DNA of 64,000 nt from Actinomycetes bacterium (GTDB taxonomy: Bacteria > Actinomycetota > Actinomycetes > Mycobacteriales > Mycobacteriaceae). Position 1 is the stretch's first letter. Each line of letters opens with the position of its first letter. Made by a program: the position numbers and the translations under genes. A model generated the notes under the pieces. The model searched no databases. It worked only from the letters and a program-made list of their open reading frames with translations, and was not told where the DNA came from. Shown piece by piece: positions 57,511-64,000 of this stretch. The stretch covers positions 5,851 through 69,850 of the forward strand of contig JAEYMI010000037.1 in assembly GCA_023461275.1 (NCBI GenBank). The letters are read 5' to 3'.

Positions 57511-58145
57511 GACAGTGCCTTCACCCAGTTGCGCAGCAGATGAGCGCCGGCGTCGCCGGATTTCTCCGGATGGAATTGTGTCGCAGACAGTGCGGTGTTC
57601 TCGACCGCGGCGAGGAACGGCCCGCCGTGGGTGGCCCAGGTGAGCTTCGCGGCGGCCAGCGGCGAACCGTCGTTGTCGAGCTCCCACTCCTGCGCCGCGT
57701 ACGAGTGCACGAAGTAGAAGCGCGTGTCTTCATCGAGGCCGTCGAACAGGACCGAGTCCTTGGCGGCCTGCACCGTGTTCCACCCCATGTGCGGCAACAC
57801 TTTTGCCGGAAGCTGGCTGACCGTACCGGGCCATTCGCCGCAGCCGTCGGTCTCGACACCGAATTCGACGCCCCGCTCGAACAGGATCTGCATGCCGACG
57901 CAGATGCCGAGGACCGGACGTCCGCCGGCCAGCCGTCGTCCGATGATCCGGTCGCCCTGCACCGCGCGCAGACCGTGCATGCAGGCCTCGTAAGCACCGA
58001 CGCCGGGTACCACGAGGCCGTCGCACTCGATGGCGGCATCGCGATCGGCGGTCACGGTGACTTCCGCGCCGACACGTTCGAGGGCGCGCTGCGCCGAACG
58101 CAGGTTGCCCGATCCGTAATCGAGGATGGTGACCGAAACCGTCAC
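57507..58145 (-). CDS. hisH: Imidazole glycerol phosphate synthase, glutaminase subunit
   Basis: Releases ammonia from glutamine for HisF. The 212-residue class I amidotransferase has the nucleophile Cys in GICVGMQ and the His-Glu pair in FHPEKSG. The GTG start overlaps the hisB stop in a GTGA. Confidence 0.97.
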   Translation of the reverse strand: MTVSVTILDYGSGNLRSAQRALERVGAEVTVTADRDAAIECDGLVVPGVGAYEACMHGLRAVQGDRIIGRRLAGGRPVLGICVGMQILFERGVEFGVETDGCGEWPGTVSQLPAKVLPHMGWNTVQAAKDSVLFDGLDEDTRFYFVHSYAAQEWELDNDGSPLAAAKLTWATHGGPFLAAVENTALSATQFHPEKSGDAGAHLLRNWVKALS

Positions 58146-58771
58146 AGGGCACCCTTCGTGGACGGCACGACGCCCGCCGAGCGCGGGTCGTACTCGGTCG
58201 CCGCCCGCAGCGCACGCGCGACGGCCTTGAACTCGGCTTCGGTGATGTGGTGCTGGTCGCGGCCATAGAGCACCCGGACGTGCAGCGCGATCCGCGCGTT
58301 GAGCGCGATCGACTCGAAGACGTGCCGGTTGATGACAGTCGAGTACGGCACACCCGGGTAGCCGCCGATCACCGAGTGGAGTAGGTGATCGGGTTCGCCG
58401 GTGTGCACGCAATACGGCCGGCCGGAGACATCGACCACGGCCTGCGCGAGGGTCTCGTCCATCGGAATCCATGCGTCACCGAAGCGACGGATGCCTTTCT
58501 TGTCACCGAGTGCCTCGCCGAGCGCTTGCCCCAGCACGATCGCGGTGTCCTCGATGGTGTGATGACCTTCGACGTCGACGTCGCCGGTGGCCGCGACGGT
58601 GAGATCGAAGCTGCCGTGCGCGCCGAATGCGGTCAGCATGTGGTCGAAGAACGCGATGCCGGTGGAGATGTCGGTGCGGCCGGTGCCGTCGAGATTGAGC
58701 TCGACGGTGATCGACGACTCCTTGGTGGTGCGTTCGACGCGGGCGATGCGCGGTGCCGGGTCGGTGGTCAC
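58142..58771 (-). CDS. hisB: Imidazoleglycerol-phosphate dehydratase
   Basis: Dehydrates IGP to imidazole acetol phosphate. The 209-residue protein has the metal motifs FFDHML, EGHHTIEDT and the C-terminal DQHHITEAEFKA. It is monofunctional, without the N-terminal phosphatase domain of enteric HisB. GTG start overlapping the hisC stop. Confidence 0.97.
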   Translation of the reverse strand: MTTDPAPRIARVERTTKESSITVELNLDGTGRTDISTGIAFFDHMLTAFGAHGSFDLTVAATGDVDVEGHHTIEDTAIVLGQALGEALGDKKGIRRFGDAWIPMDETLAQAVVDVSGRPYCVHTGEPDHLLHSVIGGYPGVPYSTVINRHVFESIALNARIALHVRVLYGRDQHHITEAEFKAVARALRAATEYDPRSAGVVPSTKGAL

Positions 58772-59919
58772 GAGGTGGTCTCCAGATCTGCGGGGGCGAT
58801 GGCGCGGGATGCCTCGAGGAACGCGTCGTTCTCCGCGGCCAACCCGATCGTGACACGCAGATAGCGCGGAATGCCGACATCCCGGATCAACACACCGCGG
58901 TCGAGGTAGTGCCGCCAGCTCGCGGCGGCGTCGGCGAACCGCCCGAACAGCAGGAAGTTGGCGTCGGAGTCGACGACGTCGAAGCCGATTGCGGCGAGTT
59001 CGGCGGCGACACGCTTGCGTTCGGCGACGATCGCGGCCACGCCGGCCAGGGTGTCGTCGCTGTGCCGCAGGGCGGCACGCGCGGCGGCCTGGGTGACCAC
59101 CGACAGGTGATACGGCAACCGAACCAGCAACAGGGCATCGATCACCGCCGGAGCCGCAGCCAGGTAACCGAGCCGACCACCGGCGAAGGCGAAGGCCTTG
59201 CTCATCGTCCGGCTCACCACCAGCTTGGAGCCGAACTCCGCGATCAGCGTCGTGGTGCTCGGCCGCTCGGAGAATTCGGCGTACGCCTCGTCGACGATGA
59301 CGAGGCCCGGTGCGGCGGTGGCGATCCGGCGGACGTCGTCGATGCTGACCGAGCCGCCCGTCGGATTGTTGGGCGAGGTCACGAACACGACGTCGGGTTG
59401 GGTGGCCTCGATCTCGGTGACGGCGTAGTCGACGTCGAGCCCGAAGTCATTGCTGCGCTTGGCTTCCAGCCATCGGGTATCGGTTCCGTCGGAGATGATG
59501 GGGTGCATCGAGTACGACGGCACGAAGCCCAGTGCCGTACGGCTCGGTCCACCGAAGGCCTGTAGCAGTTGCTGCAGGATTTCGTTGGAACCGTTGGCGG
59601 CCCAGACGTTTTCCACTCCGAGCGCTACCCCGGTGGCACGCGACAGATACGCCGCGAGGTCGGTGCGCAACGCGACCGCGTCCCGGTCCGGGTAGCGGTG
59701 CAGCGCCGCTGCCGCCGACCGTACCGACTCGGCGAGATCGTCGACGAGTGCCGCCGACGGCGGGTGCGGGTTCTCATTGGTGTTGAGCTGTACCGGCACC
59801 TCGAGTTGCGGTGCGCCATAAGGATTCTTGCCCCGGAGATTGTCGCGCAGCGGCAGGTCGTCGAGGGTGACGCCCGCACCCGGGAGGGCCCCCACGACGC
59901 CGGTGACGTCCGCGGTCAC
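58768..59919 (-). CDS. hisC: Histidinol-phosphate aminotransferase
   Basis: A PLP aminotransferase, 383 residues. It shows NPYGAP and NTNENP at the N-terminus, FVTSPNNPTG, VDEAYAEF and the PLP Lys in SRTMSKAFAFAGGRLGY. GTG start overlapping the hisD stop by 4 nt. Confidence 0.96.
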   Translation of the reverse strand: MTADVTGVVGALPGAGVTLDDLPLRDNLRGKNPYGAPQLEVPVQLNTNENPHPPSAALVDDLAESVRSAAAALHRYPDRDAVALRTDLAAYLSRATGVALGVENVWAANGSNEILQQLLQAFGGPSRTALGFVPSYSMHPIISDGTDTRWLEAKRSNDFGLDVDYAVTEIEATQPDVVFVTSPNNPTGGSVSIDDVRRIATAAPGLVIVDEAYAEFSERPSTTTLIAEFGSKLVVSRTMSKAFAFAGGRLGYLAAAPAVIDALLLVRLPYHLSVVTQAAARAALRHSDDTLAGVAAIVAERKRVAAELAAIGFDVVDSDANFLLFGRFADAAASWRHYLDRGVLIRDVGIPRYLRVTIGLAAENDAFLEASRAIAPADLETTS

Positions 59920-61262
59920 GCGCGATCACCCGAACCGGCGAAGCGTTGCTTCACCGCATCACCGTGCGCCGGAAGGTCTTCGGCGTCGGCCAGGGTGACA
60001 ACCTTGTCTGCGACGTCGCGCAGCGCGGCCTCGTCGTAGTCGATGACGTGCACGCCTTTGAGGAAGGTCTGCACCGACAGCCCGGAGGCGAAGCGTGCCG
60101 AACCCGAGGTCGGCAGAACGTGATTGGAGCCGGCACAGTAGTCGCCGAGACTCACCGGCGAGTAGGTCCCGACGAAGATCGCACCGGCATTGTGCACTCG
60201 CTCGGCGACCGCCGCGGCGTCGCGGGTCTGGATCTCGAGGTGTTCGGCCGCGTAGGCATCGACCACGGCCAGGCCCGCGTCGATGTCGTCGACGAGGACG
60301 ATGCCCGATTGGCTGCCGGACAGCGCTTCGGCCACACGCTCACGGTGTTTGGTGAGCGATGCCTGGCGGTCGAGTTCGTCGTCGACGGCGTCGGCGAAAG
60401 CGGCGCTGTCGGTGACGAGCACCGACGCGGCGAGGATGTCGTGTTCGGCCTGGCTGATCATGTCCGAGGCGACGATGCCGGCGTCGGCCGAATCGTCGGC
60501 GAGGATCGCGATCTCGGTGGGTCCGGCCTCGGAGTCGATGCCGACGATGCTGCGGCACAGACGCTTGGCGGCGGTCACGTAGATATTGCCGGGACCAGTG
60601 ATCAGGTCGACCGGATCGAGGACGGCGCCGGGCTCATCGGCCTGCGCGGTGTCGGTGCCGCCGTAGGTGAGCAGGGCGATGGCCTGCGCTCCGCCGACCG
60701 CCCACACTTCCTCGACGCCGAGTAGCGCACATGCCGCGAGGATGGTCGGGTGCGGCCACCCGCCGTCGGCTTTCTGCGGGGGCGAGGCGACCACCAGCGA
60801 CGCGACCCCGGCTTCCTGTGCCGGTACGACGTTCATGATGACGCTCGACGGGTAGACGGCGTTGCCGCCGGGCACGTAGAGGCCGACGCGTCGGACCGGA
60901 ATCCACTTCTCGCTGACCGTGCCGCCTGCGACGACCTGCGTGCGGGTGGTCTCCCGACGCTGATCGGCGTGCACCACACGTGCCCGAGCAATCGATTCGC
61001 GCAGCGCATCGGCGATATCGGGGTCGAGGCGGTCGGCTGCGTCGGCGATCACCGCGGCCGGCACCCGCACCGAGGTCGGGCGGACGCCGTCGAACTTCTC
61101 GCCGTACTCCAGGGCGGCGTCGGAACCGCGCTCGGCGACCGCATGCACCAACGGCTCCACCGTGGAAAGAACGGCGTTGACGTCGGTGCCCCCACGCGGC
61201 AGCGCACGTCGCAGTTCAGCGAGCGTGGGCGTGGTGCCGCGCAGGTCGGTTCGGGCGAGCAT
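59916..61262 (-). CDS. hisD: Histidinol dehydrogenase
   Basis: A zinc enzyme oxidising histidinol to histidine with NAD, 448 residues. The signature beginning IDSEAGPTEIAILADDSAD and the residues in AEHLE and NHVLPTSG are intact. It is the first gene of the his run; the ATG has an AGGAGAT site. The 213 nt upstream hold a minisatellite and the presumed promoter. Confidence 0.97.
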   Translation of the reverse strand: MLARTDLRGTTPTLAELRRALPRGGTDVNAVLSTVEPLVHAVAERGSDAALEYGEKFDGVRPTSVRVPAAVIADAADRLDPDIADALRESIARARVVHADQRRETTRTQVVAGGTVSEKWIPVRRVGLYVPGGNAVYPSSVIMNVVPAQEAGVASLVVASPPQKADGGWPHPTILAACALLGVEEVWAVGGAQAIALLTYGGTDTAQADEPGAVLDPVDLITGPGNIYVTAAKRLCRSIVGIDSEAGPTEIAILADDSADAGIVASDMISQAEHDILAASVLVTDSAAFADAVDDELDRQASLTKHRERVAEALSGSQSGIVLVDDIDAGLAVVDAYAAEHLEIQTRDAAAVAERVHNAGAIFVGTYSPVSLGDYCAGSNHVLPTSGSARFASGLSVQTFLKGVHVIDYDEAALRDVADKVVTLADAEDLPAHGDAVKQRFAGSGDRA

Positions 61263-61395
61263 GGATTATCTCCTGGGGCCTCAAGGAATGTGCGTCTCCC
61301 AGGATATGGGGTCACGCCACCGAGTTTCGAATCCGCCCACCTGCGGCCCGGTCAGTGCCCGAACGGATTGACAACGCGAACCCGCGTGGCGAGCA

Positions 61396-61479
61396 GGGCG
61401 CCGTCGACGGGCCGGCGGGCGCCGTCGATGGGCCGGCGGGCGCCGTCGTTGGGCGGGCGGGCGCCGTCGACGGGGTCAG
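61396..61479. repeat. Four tandem 21-bp repeats at the 3' end of nadC
   Basis: Units begin GGGCGCCGTCG at 61396, 61417, 61438 and 61459, each 21 bp, with a few variable bases (GACGGG, GATGGG, GTTGGG, GACGGG). The last unit contains the nadC stop. On the minus strand a short open frame runs through them with a seven-residue period (DGARRPx) and ends VVNPFGH, possibly the remnant of a lost gene. It is not a CRISPR: there are no spacers. Confidence 0.85.
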
Positions 61480-62408
61480 GCGGTGGGTGCGGGGATGTCC
61501 AGGCCCAGGTCCAGGACGGTGACCGAGTGCGTGAGCGCACCGACGGCGAGGTAGTCGACGCCGGTGCGGGCGTAGTCGGCGGCCACCTCCAGGCTCAACC
61601 CGCCGGAGCTCTCCAGCATCGTCTCCGGTGCTCGGGCGTCGCGTCGTTGCACTGCGATCTGGGTTTCCCAGGGCTCGAAGTTGTCCAGCAGCACGAGCTG
61701 CGGCGCCAGTGCGAGGACCTCGTCGAGTTGCTCCAGTGAATCGACCTCCACTTCGACCGGGAGGTCGGGGGCGGCGCGGCGGACGGCCTGCAGAGCCGCA
61801 CCCACCGAGCCGGCAGCCACGACATGGTTGTCCTTGATCAGCGCCGCGTCGCCCAGACCCATCCGATGGTTGACTCCCCCGCCGGCCCGCACCGCGTACT
61901 TCTGGAGGTAGCGCAGGCCGGGCAGAGTTTTGCGAGAGTCACGGATCCGCGCGTCGGTGCCTTCCACGGCAGCGACCCACGCGGCGGTGGTGGTCGCGAT
62001 CCCCGAAAGATGACAGAGCAGGTTCAGCGCGGTGCGCTCGGCGGTGAGCAACGAACGGGTGGGTGCGTGCACCGCCAGCGCAACCTCACCCGGTGCCACG
62101 GGCTCGCCGTCGCGCTTCGACGAGGTCACCTGGTAGGCGTCCGGCCCGATCACCTGGTCGAACACCTCGAGCACCACCGGCAGACCCGCGAGGACCCCGT
62201 GCTGGCGACTGACGATCGCGGCGTCGGTGATCGCATCGGCGGGAACCGTCGCCTCCGACGTCACGTCGGGTCCATAGCGCAGATCCTCATCGAGGGCCGT
62301 CCGGATCAGTGACCGCACCTCGTCGGTGATCGCCACACCGAGCACGCCGTCGGCCGACATCTGACCGACGAAGGTGCTGCCGGCGGGCGTGTCACGGGCG
62401 GGGGTCAC
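61476..62408 (-). CDS. nadC: Nicotinate-nucleotide pyrophosphorylase (carboxylating)
   Basis: Converts quinolinate and PRPP to nicotinate mononucleotide. The 310-residue protein has the quinolinate-binding region RDSRKTLPGLRYLQKYAVRAGG, HRMGLGDAALIKDNH and VEVEVDSLEQ. The GTG overlaps the nadA stop by 4 nt. The first 20 or so residues precede normal homology, so a later start is possible, but the coupling favours this one. Confidence 0.95.
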   Translation of the reverse strand: MTPARDTPAGSTFVGQMSADGVLGVAITDEVRSLIRTALDEDLRYGPDVTSEATVPADAITDAAIVSRQHGVLAGLPVVLEVFDQVIGPDAYQVTSSKRDGEPVAPGEVALAVHAPTRSLLTAERTALNLLCHLSGIATTTAAWVAAVEGTDARIRDSRKTLPGLRYLQKYAVRAGGGVNHRMGLGDAALIKDNHVVAAGSVGAALQAVRRAAPDLPVEVEVDSLEQLDEVLALAPQLVLLDNFEPWETQIAVQRRDARAPETMLESSGGLSLEVAADYARTGVDYLAVGALTHSVTVLDLGLDIPAPTA

Positions 62409-63493
62409 TCACCACCGCCTGGCTGACCGATCGCGATCATCCGCTCAACGCTCTTGCGCGCCCGTTCGGCGACGTCACGATCGACATCCACCTCGTCGCG
62501 GCCCTCACGCAGGCAGCGCAGCATGGCGGCCGGGGTGATCATCTTCATGTACTTGCACGACGCGCGATCGTTGACCGCCTGGAAATCGACGCCAGGCGCC
62601 GCCTTCCGTAGCTGATGAAGCATGCCGATCTCGGTGGCCACCAGAACTTCTCGCGCACCGGTGTGCCGCGCGGCGTCGAGCATCCCGCCGGTGGACAGGA
62701 TCTTGACGCGCTCGTCGGGCACCGCACCCTCACCCGCGAGGTACAGAGCCGATGTCGCGCAACCACATTCGGGGTGGATGTAGAGATCGGCCGTCGGGTG
62801 GGCGTTGGCCTGCGCGGCGAGTTCGTCACCGTTGATGCCGGCATGCACGTGGCATTCACCGGCCCAGATGTGAATGTTGTCGCGGCCGGTCTCGCGCTTG
62901 ACGTGTGCGCCGAGGAACTGATCCGGCAGGAAGAGGACCTCGCGTTCCGGGTCGATCGAGTTGACCACCTCAACGGCGTTCGACGAGGTGCAGCAGATGT
63001 CGGTGAGACCCTTCACCTCTGCGGTCGTGTTCACATAAGAAACCACCAGCGCGTCGGGGAACTCATCCTTCCAGGCACGCAGTTCGTCGGCGGTGATCGA
63101 ATCGGCCAGCGAGCAGCCGGCGCGGGCGTCGGGAATCAGCACCCGCTTGTCGGGACTGAGGATCTTGGCGGTTTCGGCCATGAAGTGCACACCACAGAAG
63201 ATGATCTCGTCGGCTTCGACCTCGGCGGCAATCCGCGAGAGCGCCAGCGAGTCACCGACATGGTCGGCCAGGTCCTGGATCGCGGGCAGCTGATAGTTGT
63301 GCGCGAGCAGCGTCGCATTGCGGGCCCGGGCGAGTCGGCGAACCTCGTCAGCCCACTCCTGCGTCGGCTCGATACCGGTGAATCCGCCGGGTCCGTCCAC
63401 CCACTCGGCGTCCATCAGACCTGGATCGATCTGCACTCGATCAGTCGTCGCCGCACCTGCGGTCAACGCGGAACTGTCGCTGGCGAAACTCAT
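62405..63493 (-). CDS. nadA: Quinolinate synthase
   Basis: A [4Fe-4S] enzyme condensing iminoaspartate with dihydroxyacetone phosphate. The 362-residue protein has LLAHNYQLPAIQDLADHVGDSLALSR, conserved Cys regions (GVHFMAETAKIL, DARAGCSLADS, CCTSSNAVEVV, HPECGC, SCKYMKMI). ATG 63493 with a CAGGAG site. The usual second gene nadB (L-aspartate oxidase) is missing before nadC, so iminoaspartate must come from a gene elsewhere. Confidence 0.96.
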   Translation of the reverse strand: MSFASDSSALTAGAATTDRVQIDPGLMDAEWVDGPGGFTGIEPTQEWADEVRRLARARNATLLAHNYQLPAIQDLADHVGDSLALSRIAAEVEADEIIFCGVHFMAETAKILSPDKRVLIPDARAGCSLADSITADELRAWKDEFPDALVVSYVNTTAEVKGLTDICCTSSNAVEVVNSIDPEREVLFLPDQFLGAHVKRETGRDNIHIWAGECHVHAGINGDELAAQANAHPTADLYIHPECGCATSALYLAGEGAVPDERVKILSTGGMLDAARHTGAREVLVATEIGMLHQLRKAAPGVDFQAVNDRASCKYMKMITPAAMLRCLREGRDEVDVDRDVAERARKSVERMIAIGQPGGGE

Positions 63494-63559
63494 GTGCCAC
63501 TCCTGAAGGCCGGCCCCGGTGGGCTCGCGTGTCCGTGGGCGGATGATGCCCACAGACAG

Positions 63560-63582
63560 GTTTTCGACTGGTGGTCGAAAAC
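63560..63582. promoter_or_regulatory. Inverted repeat upstream of nadA, candidate operator
   Basis: GTTTTCGAC and GTCGAAAAC form perfect 9-bp arms around 5 bp, 67 nt before the nadA start. A NAD-synthesis repressor of the NrtR type regulates nadABC in mycobacteria; this dyad is a plausible site for such a factor. The symmetry is seen; the protein is inferred. Confidence 0.5.
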
Positions 63583-63652
63583 GCTGTTCATCCTAACACC
63601 GGTCACCTCGGCCCTATTCCTACCTGCCTCCGCTTGGCCACTACGCGTAATT

Positions 63653-63670
63653 CGAGTAGTGCACTACTCG
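63653..63670. promoter_or_regulatory. Perfect 18-bp palindrome
   Basis: CGAGTAGTGCACTACTCG reads the same on both strands. It lies between nadA and the rightward gene at 63838, about 160 nt from each. Probably an operator; the regulator is unknown. The rest of 63583-63837 shows no gene. Confidence 0.45.
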
Positions 63671-63837
63671 TTCAAACGCACGACAGCGCCCCTAGCGTTC
63701 TTGACCAGCGGACTCCATCGAAAACTGCGGCGCGGCAGCGGAACGAAAGTCGCACCTCTGCCCCAGGCAAGCATCACCGCCACCAGGCACGACGGACAGC
63801 AGCCAAGGATCGTACAGCCGAACAGGAAGCGTTCATC

Positions 63838-64000
63838 ATGACCGTCTCACCACATGACAGTGCCCCTTCCCAACCGATTGCGTCCCACCCCGTTACGCAT
63901 CAACCGGTGACGTACCGACCACTGGCCTCGCCACCGATCAACGCCACGCCGTTTCATCACAACGGCGGCGGGGGGCGCCGGGCGCCCCCCCCCCCCCCCG
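63838..64000 (+). CDS. Partial gene at the window edge, unidentified
   Basis: An ATG with a CAGGAAG site eight bases upstream opens a frame to the end of the window, coding for a His/Pro-rich N-terminus (MTVSPHDSAPSQPIASHP...). Divergent position from nadA matches a Nudix-family gene in mycobacteria, but the visible part carries no diagnostic motif. The last 40 or so bases are low-complexity G and C and may not be reliable. Confidence 0.4.
   Translation, partial: MTVSPHDSAPSQPIASHPVTHQPVTYRPLASPPINATPFHHNGGGGRRAPPPPP
63985..63999. repeat. C15 homopolymer at the window end
   Basis: Fifteen consecutive C follow a GGCGGCGGGGGGCGCCGGGCG stretch. A run like this at the very end is more typical of a contig edge or low-quality read end than of genomic sequence. 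Confidence 0.8.

Noticed and set aside
61396..61479. CRISPR-like array
   Set aside because: The units are head-to-tail with no unique spacers and no cas genes are near.
63838..64000. Calling the edge gene a Nudix regulator (NrtR)
   Set aside because: Only divergence from nadA supports it; the visible N-terminus has no Nudix or winged-helix motif.

Overview
The window is high-GC actinobacterial DNA. A mycolyltransferase of the antigen 85 family, a PriA-type HisA, a BacA/Rv1819c-like transporter, many GTG/TTG starts and stop/start overlaps point to a mycolic-acid-forming member of the Mycobacteriales. Gordonia or a close relative is my best guess. This rests on gene content and order; I could not run a search.

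Layout. (1) 1-1460 is the end of an integrated element: a tyrosine integrase, a pair of direct repeats and a 3' tRNA fragment that looks like an attachment-site scar. (2) 1600-12240 is an accessory stretch: a FUSC membrane protein, a truncated B3/B4-domain gene coupled to a PaiB-like gene, an M23 endopeptidase, a three-gene ferric-iron ABC importer behind a possible IdeR/DtxR box, an epoxide-hydrolase-like gene divergent from an HxlR regulator, a secreted glycine-zipper protein and a DinB-like protein. (3) 12270-20840 holds an Amt-type ammonium transporter with a 72-residue partner and two GlnR-like sites, a DEAD-box helicase, a two-component system with a double-module kinase, and an APC antiporter.

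(4) 20894-23350 is the most interesting locus. An apparent three-gene operon encodes an 84-residue peptide made of three 24-residue Gly/Asp-rich repeats, a JmjC/cupin-4 oxygenase (ribosomal-oxygenase type) and a sucrase/ferredoxin-like Fe-S protein, behind an 18-bp perfect palindrome. Repeats 1 and 2 differ at ten third-codon positions and no amino acid. I infer a peptide-modification (RiPP-like) system and know of no description of it. (5) 23428-40323 holds a DUF2461 protein, a flavohaemoprotein, a dipeptide/oligopeptide ABC importer, the mycolyltransferase, small stress-type proteins including dodecin, an acyl-CoA ligase, the BacA-like transporter, thioesterase II and pyruvate kinase.

(6) 40521-63493 is core biosynthesis on the minus strand: gltBD, then a long run that in transcription order reads nadA-nadC, hisD-C-B-H, a small membrane gene, hisA(priA), impA, hisF, hisI, a tautomerase, trpE, a trp-region membrane gene, trpC-B-A and lgt. 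Most neighbours overlap by 4 nt. PriA would serve both histidine and tryptophan synthesis, since no trpF is present; trpD, trpG, hisE and hisG are not in the window, and nadB is absent between nadA and nadC. The last bases end in a C15 run that looks like a contig edge.
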